The notes beneath the pieces were generated by a model. It was not told the DNA's origin, ran no database searches, and saw only the letters and a list, made by a program, of their open reading frames with translations. Below are positions 8,109 to 17,800 of a stretch of DNA of 28,626 nucleotides, piece by piece. Source of the stretch: a virus; the IMG/VR virus record IMGVR_UViG_3300042301_003626, positions 1-28,626 of that record, one strand, 5' to 3'. Numbering within the stretch: the first letter of the stretch is position 1; each line of letters opens with the position of its first letter. Position numbers and translations under genes: made by a program.

Positions 8109-9518
8109 TTAAAGTTTTACATTTATCATCCAAGCATTATCTGATATTTGCTCTTTTGATACTAAATCGTATTTAATTTGAGCTATACCATCCTCTTTAT
8201 AATTCAATTTTTCTTTTTTCATTTCTAAAAAAAATCTTCGTTCATTTTTAGCAGTAGTTTCTCCTTTAGCCCATTTTCCATTTACAAATCCTTCATCAAT
8301 GTGTGGTAAAGAAAGAAACCTACCCTCTCTACGATATGGAATTATATTATTAATCACATCAAAAGTTTCAACCCCTTTAACTACATTGAAATAATTTACA
8401 TTAGTATTGCTAGTTGATAATTCAAAATATGGAGTTTCTTTATTTTTTAATACAATATCTTCTATTTCTTCTTTTTTAAAAAACTTATCCCAAACTTTAA
8501 CTTCTGCTACTTTTCCTTTTAAAAATGGAGCTATCATATCAGTAGTTATATCTGAATTTTTTCCTATGTAAAAATCTGAATCTATTTTCTTTAATGTGCC
8601 CTCATAATTAGAATAGCTTTCTTCTACTACTCCATTTGTTGTATTCTTTATAAGTTTATTATTACAATAAAAATATATATTTTTAGATTCCGAATCAAGT
8701 GATAATGTTATCCAAGTCCATTCATTAAAATTACGCTTAATCCACCCATAGTTAAAATGATTGTTAGAGTTTCTAATGGAAGAACATATTGCTCTAGAAT
8801 TATTAAATCCAATTCCATATCCATCTTTACTATTACTTCTAAAAATAGGATACTCTATAAACGATTTAGATTCATCTCCTACTAACCAATAATTATATTT
8901 TTCCGACTGATTATCAACACTACATAATATTGAAATAGTATGCGAATTAGATAAAACTGAATGTAACCCTAAATCTTTTGGTATCTGAATATATGAATCA
9001 TTTCCATTAAAACTAAAATACGATTTATTTGTGTATTTTGCAAATATATGCGTATCTACCATATTTTCAAATATACATCTCCAAAATAAATCATCATCCT
9101 CCATTCCCCAATCCCAATAATCATTTGAATAACCATTGGTTTTTACAACTTGCTCTTTTGTAAATAATACAACTCCACCAAAATATTGTTCATAATTTAA
9201 TTTATATTTGTATTTTGAAAGTTTTGTAGAAATATGCGTTGGTAATTCATTTGGATACGAATAATCACAATTATCGTTTTCAGGCAACATATCCACATCG
9301 TGAAATGCTACATAATCGCACCCATCATCAAATGCATGTTTAGCTGCAATGTTTTTCATTGCTCCTCTATTAAATAACTTATCATCGGTTTGATGAGCTA
9401 TATAAAAAGAGTGTTCAATACCTTTTTTATTAAGAAACTTTGTAAGATGTGGAATTAGAGTTTTTAAATGAGTTTCTCTATTCTTATATGGAATGCATAT
9501 TCCCAATTTATGTACCAT
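8109..9518 (-). CDS. Family 7 galactosyltransferase-like enzyme with a nested LamG/ConA-like lectin domain
   Basis: This predicted sugar-nucleotide glycosyltransferase has residues 1-150 that follow beta-1,4-galactosyltransferase (GT7) order: LGICIPYKNR (5-14), FNRGAMKNIA (49-58), FHDVDML (72-78, metal-binding DVD 74-76), YFGGVVLFTKEQV (112-124) and WDWGMEDDDLFWR (135-147). Residues of about 165-355 look like a laminin-G/concanavalin A-type beta sandwich (SYFSFNGNDSYIQIP at 166-180, FYIGKNSD at 316-323, GKVAEVKVWD at 335-344). The GT7 pattern then resumes near the C-terminus (NERRF 425-429, DGIAQIKYDLV 443-453, MINVKL 464-469). It lies right after the fibre and adhesin genes, so it may glycosylate virion proteins or host surface glycans. 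The acceptor is unknown. Confidence 0.82.
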   Translation of the reverse strand: MVHKLGICIPYKNRETHLKTLIPHLTKFLNKKGIEHSFYIAHQTDDKLFNRGAMKNIAAKHAFDDGCDYVAFHDVDMLPENDNCDYSYPNELPTHISTKLSKYKYKLNYEQYFGGVVLFTKEQVVKTNGYSNDYWDWGMEDDDLFWRCIFENMVDTHIFAKYTNKSYFSFNGNDSYIQIPKDLGLHSVLSNSHTISILCSVDNQSEKYNYWLVGDESKSFIEYPIFRSNSKDGYGIGFNNSRAICSSIRNSNNHFNYGWIKRNFNEWTWITLSLDSESKNIYFYCNNKLIKNTTNGVVEESYSNYEGTLKKIDSDFYIGKNSDITTDMIAPFLKGKVAEVKVWDKFFKKEEIEDIVLKNKETPYFELSTSNTNVNYFNVVKGVETFDVINNIIPYRREGRFLSLPHIDEGFVNGKWAKGETTAKNERRFFLEMKKEKLNYKEDGIAQIKYDLVSKEQISDNAWMINVKL

Positions 9519-9533
9519 AACAATTTAAATAAC

Positions 9534-9977
9534 TTATATAAATAATGCTCCTCTTATAAGTATGGAATATTTTGAATAAGGTAGATAAATAGTATTTCCA
9601 TATACATTTACGCTTAAAAACATACATCTATTTCTAACACTAGCTCTTTCTTCAAATTGAAAATCATTAATTAATACATCTTCTAATTTGTAATTTAAAA
9701 TTGATATAACTTTATTATTTACAAAATCTTCGTATAAATTTTTAACAAACATATTTTTTATCTCACCATCTACTCTAATTAATACTTCCGAATTTGTATG
9801 AAATTTTATTCCATTTAAAATATAGTATGTATCTACTTTATTAGATTTAATTGATGTGATTTTTTCAGTAGTGTAATTTTTCTTTGATATAGACCAACCA
9901 CTAATGGAATTATTAGAAGCTATATCAAATATAGGAACAATTAAAGTATTGTAAGTAAGTATATTCGTAATATCCAT
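9534..9977 (-). CDS. Hint-like (intein-fold) protein lacking catalytic residues
   Basis: Residues 50-145 of this 147-aa protein align by eye with the second half of the Hint domain at the end of the 1628-aa protein just upstream. YYILNGIKFHTNSEVLIRVDG matches YYVFNNRLRATYEHPIFIKRG, and the later LSVNVYGNTIYL corresponds to ININIEENDVYF. The block B histidine (TxxH) is replaced (HTNSE), the conserved N-terminal Cys is absent, and the terminal His-Asn is absent (it ends IRGALFI). It should therefore be unable to self-cleave. It begins 2 bases after the 1628-aa gene stops and ends 15 bases before the galactosyltransferase. It could be a decayed duplicate or a repurposed binding or chaperone module. 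Confidence 0.62.
   Translation of the reverse strand: MDITNILTYNTLIVPIFDIASNNSISGWSISKKNYTTEKITSIKSNKVDTYYILNGIKFHTNSEVLIRVDGEIKNMFVKNLYEDFVNNKVISILNYKLEDVLINDFQFEERASVRNRCMFLSVNVYGNTIYLPYSKYSILIRGALFI
9537..9544 (-). promoter_or_regulatory. TATTTATA element upstream of galactosyltransferase gene
   Basis: The coding-sense octamer TATTTATA lies 18 bases before the ATG at 9516-9518, overlapping the last codons of the 147-aa gene. It belongs to the same recurring upstream motif as the sites at 665, 8026, 20983 and 26998. Confidence 0.3.
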
Positions 9978-9979
9978 TT

Positions 9980-12900
9980 TTAAGCTTGGTCTTTTGGTTG
10001 AGCAAAATTATGAACTAATATACCATCTGCAAAATATACATCATTTTCTTCTATGTTTATATTAATAGTTTGTACACTCTCATCTATTATATCAATTGAT
10101 GTAATTATTTCAAATTCATTATCAGATGTAAACATATAATCTCCAATTGTTACATTTTCAGCAGGTTCAAACATACAAATATCACCTCTCTTTATAAATA
10201 TAGGATGTTCATATGTTGCTCTTAATCTATTATTAAATACATAATATTGATTGAATGAATTATCATTAATATCATATATGATAGATAAACCTTCTTCATA
10301 TTCAAAATTATTTGTAGAAAAGTTTTGCCAAGCAAATTCCTGTCCAGCATTTAACCCATTAATCGACATACTCTTAACAATATCTCCTATAACTAAATCT
10401 TCAACATTTTTTAAAGAGCCATCATACATTAAAACTTTTGTACCATATACTAAACAACCATCTCCACCAGAACAAGCACATAAACTACTATACGAATCAG
10501 ATTTATGCACAACTTCAAGTGTACCAGCCGATGTACCCTCACAACCTGTTGCCGAATAAGGTGTTATAGTAACATATATTTGTACATCACATGGAAACCC
10601 AAATAAACTAAGAGAGTAAGTAGTACCATATGCACGGCCGGAATCGGATGTAATTGAAGTGGTAACATTACCATATCCATCTGTAGCTGCCCAAGAAATA
10701 GCATAATAAGAGTTACTATTAGAATTACCTCCAGAAGGTCTATTAACTCTATATGTAAATGAGAAGCAACCAGACTCTACATTTAAAAAAACATAAGTAC
10801 CGGCTGCACCTGCTGCGTAATTTGTGTACGGATATGATGTACCAGTAACCAAAGTAGTACCAGCACTATTTTGTAATATTACTCTATAATATTTTGTTGA
10901 ATTTCCTGTTACGGTTATAAATGCATTGTATGTAGTATTTGCTGATATACCATTATAATTGTATGAAGTATTTGTAAATGTAGAATTATCCGTACTTTCT
11001 TGAATAATCAATCTTGTTGCGGTATCTATTTGACCCGTTCTATATTCTACATATATTCCACCACATTGACCCGTTTGAGTTAATATATTAACAATATTTT
11101 GAACACCTCTTGTCTTTAACACTACATAATAGTCTGTACCTTGTTGTGTATTGTTTGAAGCTTTTTGTCCATGCAATGTATATGTAGCAGTTGCATCATA
11201 TACCGATGGTGCTCTTAATAATGCCATCAATCTAAAGTTACCACTAATACCACCTGTGCCAAATAAAGTAGCATTTCCTATGTTATCACCGGAATTAAAC
11301 ATTTGAAATGATTTAATACCTAATATATCTGTGCCAGTTGCGTTTGCATAAGGACTTCCGGCATAATCTCTAGTTGCTATTACTTGTTGATTAGTACTAA
11401 GTGTATAAGTAAATGTTCTAAACATTCCATATGTAGGAGTACTACCTGCTGTAACAGATACACTTATGGTAGTATATGCACCTGGAAAATTAGAATATGT
11501 TCCCTTCTCATCCATACCGGATACATTATGTTCATATACTATAACATAATCATCTACAGTCATATTATCAATACTGATATTTGTTCCAGTTGACCATATG
11601 GCTCTTTTATCGGTAAATCCTGGAGTTAATATAACAGGTGCACTAGATTGACCAGGACCAACATAAGCATATACAGTAGGCTGGCCGCCTTCATTAGTTA
11701 CATTAAATGTATAATCTAAATCCGAAGTAGTTGCACTTTGTTCGCCTGATGCAAATGTATTACCCCATGTATCTGTAAATTTAACTCTAACTAAAGTAGT
11801 TCCGAATGTACCTGGATCGTAAGATGAACCAGCGATATCTACCCAACTACTTCCATTATATCTTTGATAAACATATGTTAAAGCATCTAAATTTCCATTA
11901 TAATAATCAATAGCTCCATCAGGTCCTGTTAATGTACCACTACCCAATCCAAATTGTAAATCACTATATCCTTTGCTTACATAAATTACAATACTCCAAG
12001 AATTACCGCTAGTACCTAATCTTCTTCCTCTAACGCTATATGTTTTTGTAGAAGTTAAAGTTGCTTCACTTCCATCAAAATAATAATCATATAAATAAGT
12101 AAATAAGCCAGGCCCTTCATAAATTTGATTTTCATCTATTTGGTATTCTCTTGCATAATAATTCAATGTTATATTAGTACCTACCTGGCCTGAAGTTGGT
12201 GTGTATTCAAATGATAAATTTCTAGTCTTTCTACAAAATGTCCCATCGGTAGCTATTCGGTAATATCCAATTGAAGGTGAATCTGGTGAATTTTCATCAT
12301 TGACTGTTATACCTGAAAAACTCGATGGATTTGTATTTTGAGAAAGATATGCGTACGCAGAATTATCATAAAATGTACCATTAAAATCGTAATAACCTGC
12401 TATTGGAGGACCATATGAAGAATATGAAATCTCGTGTGTTATAATATTTCCTCTAATTGCATAATCACTTGTAATACCACTAATTAATGTAGAGGTTAGG
12501 CTTGGTGGTTCATTTAAAACAGATACACCTGAAGATATTAGTTGATGTAAATAATATCTCGATGCATCGATTTCATATTTTAAATAAGCCATTAAAGTTG
12601 CTATACCCGTTACATTATTACCACATTCTGCCGAATCGTATAATGAAAATGTAGCTGAATCAAAGCTAGTTGCTGAATCGGTGATACTTGCTTCCGATTT
12701 ACCAGCAGGTGATACATTTGTTCCCGTAGGTCTAGTTACATAATAACTATCTACTGATATTTTTGCGAAATTACCACTACTTCTACTTACTCTTGCTACA
12801 ACACTACCCACTTGAGATAATGTACCAGATGATGGAACACCTGCAACCGAATAACCATAAGATTGTCCAGGATATCCATATACGGTCAAAGAAGTTTCTG

Positions 12901-14866
12901 CTGTATCCGATGTCGTATATGTTCCCCCACTAGCAACAATTCTATAAGTCCAAGTCTGGTCTGAAGTGGGTGCAGTATAAGTATGTGAATACGAACTACT
13001 CATATTACCACTATTTAATGTGGTGTATGAACCAGCTCCAACTTTATAAGCAAATGAATTTAATGTAAATGAGTATTGTGCTAAGCTATTTGCAATAGAA
13101 TTACTCGCTCCATTATAATAATTACCATTTACCCAAGTAGTAGTTAAATTTATAGATGTAGAACTTATTTTATATTGAGTTGTAAAAGATTTAGTTAGAT
13201 TATAACCATTACCATCTTTTAAAGATATAACATGGCTAGCCGTTCCATCATTTACATTTGTACATGGATTATTAACAACCACTCTAACAACATTAGAAGA
13301 AGGTTTACTAATGGTAGCAGTAACAGTACCACCCGTAGTAACTGCCGTTATTGTTGGAGTATTATATCCCGTATCAGCTACTCCGCCAATTGTAACACTA
13401 CCATCAAAACTTCTATCTCCACCTGTTAATAGATTAGTTTGATTATCCATATTAACAATACCCTTTTGCGGAACTAATGCTTCGTTTGATTCTACCCAAG
13501 TAGAAACTTCATTAAAACTGTCCGGAGTATATGTTCTTCTAACTCTTACTCTAATTTGAACATATTGTGCAGTATTTGTTTTTCCTGCAAATGATTGAGC
13601 AGAAATTGAATTAGATGAAACAGTTACACTACCACCCCAATCCGTATATGTTCCACCTGCATCTTTTGAACGGGCTTGATATTCATAAGTTCTTGAACCA
13701 TAGGAAGCTGCTACTACACTATCAAATGTGGCAGACCAAGTTTCAGTTCCAGGCGCATATGTTACACTTACATTTGCGGTTGGTGAAACTTGCACAGTAG
13801 TATTAGATGTAATATGATTTCTAATTGATGCGTTTTCAAATGAACTTATACTAACTCTATGAGTTTTTGCACCTAATGTTGAATAATATACAATTGGGTC
13901 TGCATCATTAGATGCGTATCCAAATTTATAACCAGTACCGCTTCCTACAACCCAGTCATATGAAATATTTAATCCTTGAACATTATAATTTACAGTAGAA
14001 TCTAATGTATAATCTACATATGGTTCACTAATCGATGCATTAGAAATACTTACCGATACAGGTCTCCTCATTATAGGTAAACTCGTTCCATTAGCGGTAT
14101 CCGCAGTTGGAGTATGAGAATCCGTTACAACTAATGTTATTTGTTTATCGGTTACAGTTGATGCGTTATTAAATGAATATGGATTAGCAGAACTTGCTCC
14201 ACTATTCCAATTATAAATGTATGGTGAAATACCACCTGCTACATTTGCATTAAATGAAATTGAACCCGTTGTGTAATTATATGTAGTAGTTCCACTTAGG
14301 GATGGTGTTTGCGTTATAGATGTTATTGTTAAATCTAATGGATAAACATATACAGTCTTACTATCATTTCCCGTCTTATTTGATGAATTTATATTTAATA
14401 CTAATTTTAAAGTATTAATGGAGTTTGGAACTACATACGAATTAGCAGTATCAACATACACTCCATTAGCAAGTCCAACATTTCCATTTATATTATAATA
14501 TTCACCTGTATCTGAACCATTTACAAATATTTTTAATCTTGCAGTTTCCCCAGCAAGCATACCTGCGATTGAATATTCCCAAGTAATTTTTTTACCACTA
14601 TTAGAGTCAGATGTATCCGGACTAGCAATTGATATAATTGTAACCGTTGGAATTTTTCCATCAAATTCTATAAATTCATATTGTTGTCCATAAGGTCTAG
14701 CGGATGTACCTGATAATGTTCCTGGAGTATCTGGTAAATCTCTTACACCACCCCCAATAGAACCCGTTAAAAATATAGTAGCAACATAAGAACCACTTAC
14801 AGTTGTTGTTGCCGTATTTAATCCAGCTGAAGTTCCTAAATCACCTAATTTAATATTACTTGCCAT
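9980..14866 (-). CDS. Large beta-rich adhesin/tail-associated protein with C-terminal self-processing Hint domain
   Basis: This 1628-aa protein is rich in Ser, Thr, Gly, Tyr and Asn and reads as a chain of Ig/PKD/fibronectin-like beta domains (for example repeated SGGISPYIYNW, TYEYQARSKD and TWTYRIVASGG segments), as in phage receptor-binding or tail-decorating proteins. The last about 158 residues form a Hint domain: CLVYGTKVLMYDG (from C1471), TYEHP (block B, T1551/H1554), and DGILVHN ending in H1619-N1620. The residue after Asn is Phe, not Cys/Ser/Thr, so classical splicing is not expected. Cleavage or linkage to a nucleophile (bacterial intein-like behaviour) is more likely. The start overlaps the preceding fibre gene by 11 bases, so translation is coupled. 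Confidence 0.8.
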   Translation of the reverse strand: MASNIKLGDLGTSAGLNTATTTVSGSYVATIFLTGSIGGGVRDLPDTPGTLSGTSARPYGQQYEFIEFDGKIPTVTIISIASPDTSDSNSGKKITWEYSIAGMLAGETARLKIFVNGSDTGEYYNINGNVGLANGVYVDTANSYVVPNSINTLKLVLNINSSNKTGNDSKTVYVYPLDLTITSITQTPSLSGTTTYNYTTGSISFNANVAGGISPYIYNWNSGASSANPYSFNNASTVTDKQITLVVTDSHTPTADTANGTSLPIMRRPVSVSISNASISEPYVDYTLDSTVNYNVQGLNISYDWVVGSGTGYKFGYASNDADPIVYYSTLGAKTHRVSISSFENASIRNHITSNTTVQVSPTANVSVTYAPGTETWSATFDSVVAASYGSRTYEYQARSKDAGGTYTDWGGSVTVSSNSISAQSFAGKTNTAQYVQIRVRVRRTYTPDSFNEVSTWVESNEALVPQKGIVNMDNQTNLLTGGDRSFDGSVTIGGVADTGYNTPTITAVTTGGTVTATISKPSSNVVRVVVNNPCTNVNDGTASHVISLKDGNGYNLTKSFTTQYKISSTSINLTTTWVNGNYYNGASNSIANSLAQYSFTLNSFAYKVGAGSYTTLNSGNMSSSYSHTYTAPTSDQTWTYRIVASGGTYTTSDTAETSLTVYGYPGQSYGYSVAGVPSSGTLSQVGSVVARVSRSSGNFAKISVDSYYVTRPTGTNVSPAGKSEASITDSATSFDSATFSLYDSAECGNNVTGIATLMAYLKYEIDASRYYLHQLISSGVSVLNEPPSLTSTLISGITSDYAIRGNIITHEISYSSYGPPIAGYYDFNGTFYDNSAYAYLSQNTNPSSFSGITVNDENSPDSPSIGYYRIATDGTFCRKTRNLSFEYTPTSGQVGTNITLNYYAREYQIDENQIYEGPGLFTYLYDYYFDGSEATLTSTKTYSVRGRRLGTSGNSWSIVIYVSKGYSDLQFGLGSGTLTGPDGAIDYYNGNLDALTYVYQRYNGSSWVDIAGSSYDPGTFGTTLVRVKFTDTWGNTFASGEQSATTSDLDYTFNVTNEGGQPTVYAYVGPGQSSAPVILTPGFTDKRAIWSTGTNISIDNMTVDDYVIVYEHNVSGMDEKGTYSNFPGAYTTISVSVTAGSTPTYGMFRTFTYTLSTNQQVIATRDYAGSPYANATGTDILGIKSFQMFNSGDNIGNATLFGTGGISGNFRLMALLRAPSVYDATATYTLHGQKASNNTQQGTDYYVVLKTRGVQNIVNILTQTGQCGGIYVEYRTGQIDTATRLIIQESTDNSTFTNTSYNYNGISANTTYNAFITVTGNSTKYYRVILQNSAGTTLVTGTSYPYTNYAAGAAGTYVFLNVESGCFSFTYRVNRPSGGNSNSNSYYAISWAATDGYGNVTTSITSDSGRAYGTTYSLSLFGFPCDVQIYVTITPYSATGCEGTSAGTLEVVHKSDSYSSLCACSGGDGCLVYGTKVLMYDGSLKNVEDLVIGDIVKSMSINGLNAGQEFAWQNFSTNNFEYEEGLSIIYDINDNSFNQYYVFNNRLRATYEHPIFIKRGDICMFEPAENVTIGDYMFTSDNEFEIITSIDIIDESVQTININIEENDVYFADGILVHNFAQPKDQA

Positions 14867-17800
14867 TAGCTAAAACCTTTTTTACATCTTCTAATTCTTT
14901 TTTCAAATTTTGAATTTGCTTAACCATTACGGGAATTAATTCGTTGTAGTTTATAGTTAAATATTCTCCCATAATTTTTGTTTTAGTTAAATGTGGATAT
15001 ATTTTTTGAACATCCTGTGCTATAAATCCATAATGTTTATTATTGTTTTCATCATCTTTCCAACTATATGTTACAGGATGTAATTTATCCATATCTTCTA
15101 TTTCGGTATCTTCGATATCTACTATATCTTTTTTCAATCTTCTATCAGATGAAAGAGCTGTTGAAAAACCTGCTATATCACCTTTAACATGCATTTCTCC
15201 ATAATGTGCAAAAAACCCTGCTGATTTAATATTGAAATTTGATATAGTTGGAGTGCCCACATCGGATACTCTAAAGTAATTACCTTCGGATGAATTTGTT
15301 GCGTTAAATACGGCTTGCATACCTGCTTCCGATAATTCAACTTGCTTAGTTAAAGCGTTTGCAGTTAATGATGTCGTTTTTGCACTATATGTTACAGACG
15401 ATGGAGTACTAACAAACCCACCTTCAGTTTCAGCCCATATTGCATAACCTTGATAATTCGTACTACTACCACCATATCCTGTAAAGTTTATATTATATCG
15501 GCCGCCTCTCCATGTAACTCTTCTATATACACTTTGCAATGTATTTGATTTTGTTATGGCAAACGATGGACCAGTAGTTCCATTTCCTGTTGAGTTTACA
15601 GTATAAGTAACTTCCGGTAATTCTTCACTTGTAATTTGAGAATTTGGTGTAAATGTAGATACAGTTGTACCACCCGAAGTCGTTTTATAGGTCATTGCTG
15701 AATTTACTCCAATTGAACCATTCATATAAGATAAAGCTGTGGTAATTGTCCAACCCGTAATTTCATTTTCCATTTGTTGAATAGATGTAATGTTTGTACC
15801 CATTGCAGCATTCATTTGGTTTAAAAAATTAAAAACAGCAGTATTATCCGATTGCGGTATCCATCCCCATTCGGGTCTTGCGGTTGTTAAATTTACAGCA
15901 CCATCATCTACTAATGTTGACCAAGCCATTTGCCCAGCTGCATAATCTATACTATAATATGAACGAGTATTAGTTTCATTTAATACTTGAGTTACGGGTA
16001 CAGATTCATATACTACATCAATTTTAAATTTAAGTTTAGCTATAAGGTTAAAAGTAGAAGATGTACTAAGAGATGTTACAGTTTGAGATGAAGTTCCCAT
16101 TGTAGCAGTTGTAGATGAATTACCTGCGTATATCGTATTAGCTGATGAAATATTTACATATGAAGATGCATTTGTAGCAGCAATTGCGTTACCACTTCCA
16201 CCACTTATATCAGTTAACTCTCCAGGGTGAATATATACACGGTTACCTGCAAATGAACCACCGGGTGTACCTGTAATTTGTATGTAATTTTCAGCATCTG
16301 ATTCTCCTGCATTCAATGTAACTCTATTTTTTGAAATGCTGTTTTGAGATATAACCCAACCACCAATAGTTCCTTGAGTTGCCGTTATTTTTCCTCTAAC
16401 ATCGGCATTTGTTGCTACTAATGCTCCATCCAAGTTTACACTAAATGGAGCAGACCCAAATGAAGTATTTCCGGCAAAAAATCCTGCAGGTGATACCCTA
16501 GCAGAAGAATTAGTACTTAAATTACCAACTATTATGGTAGAAGTAGTTCCATTTAATTGTATACCTGATGTGGTACTACCTGCTTGCAGCAACCCACCTT
16601 GAATTTCAAAACCACCAATAGAACCGGTATCAGCCGTTAATGATGTTGCTGAAATTCTGCCACCAATATCTACCATATTTGTGGCACTGGCATCATATTT
16701 AAAATAATTACTACCACTAACAAAACTTACTTTTGGTGTAGTAGCACTTACAATACCTAACCATATACCATTGTTACCATATCCTTGCGTACCTTGTCCA
16801 ATTGAAACATACGGAGAAGTAGTACCTCCTTTTAAAGTTATGTTTGCAGCAGAACCATCTGAGTTTGTACCAACATTTAAAGTGTTTTTTACATAAGATT
16901 CATCAAATATTGCAATCTTAGCTGCTACAAAGAAATCTTGCTCACCTAAATATTGCCAATATGTATTATCATTACTAACTGCTGGCAGTTCTTTTACTCC
17001 AGTTTCACTTGTATGTTGTACTAAAGTTGCCCAATAATGAGTAACACCGCTTACGCTTTTATAAACAGCATCTCTTCTAGATGAACCTGCTACTGTTGTA
17101 TAATAATAAAGAGTATTATTTTTCCATTCACCTCTTAAAACAATTCCAGGTCCCGTTGCTCCCGTACTTCCATCCGTACCATCTGATGCAACATTTACAT
17201 TATGTGTTTTAAAAAATGAAGTAGTACTTCCTTCAGAATCCACAAATGAACCGGTTATACTTACAACTAATCCTGAAGTGCTTGATGGAGTAGTTGGGGT
17301 TATTGTTGCATATTTATCTAAATCAGTTGCAGAAACAGACCCATTTGTTACACCACTAATTCTAAATGTAGAATTTGCAAATGGAGATGTATTATCATAT
17401 GAAGATGAGTTTGCACCTTCTAAAACATTTATTCTGAATGAAGATGGAGTACCATATGTTCCAGTTTTACTCTTAGTAATAGTTTGCCCATCTTTTTCAA
17501 TAAATACAATAGTAGATGGTGCAGATGCTAATGCTTTTGAAACAGTAGCTACAACATTTTTTGTTCCAGTTGCGCCTTCACTATCCGTATAGTTTACAGG
17601 TATTGTTACCTGTGCTGTATTTGAAGTAATAGTAGATGCGTCTGATGTTATTGTTATAACATTTGAAGAAACTGAACCTGCTAATCCGTTTGTGAATGTG
17701 GGTGTACCAATTGAAGTAAATCTACTTGTTCCAGCTTCCAAAGCGGTTACCGTTAATGCAATGGGTGTAGCAGAACCACTTCCTTTTGAATTTGCGGATA

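Noticed and set aside
9977-9980. Frameshift splitting one protein into the 1628-aa and 147-aa genes
   Set aside because: The 1628-aa protein already has a complete Hint domain through its terminal His-Asn, so the 147-aa gene is a separate copy, not a broken end.
10251-13800. Plus-strand ORFs opposite the adhesin gene
   Set aside because: Composition and position show they are complements of the Ser/Thr/Tyr-rich coding strand.
17140-17200. Collagen-like repeat as a CRISPR or satellite array
   Set aside because: It is a short in-frame Gly-x-y coding repeat in the fibre, without spacers or repeat uniformity.
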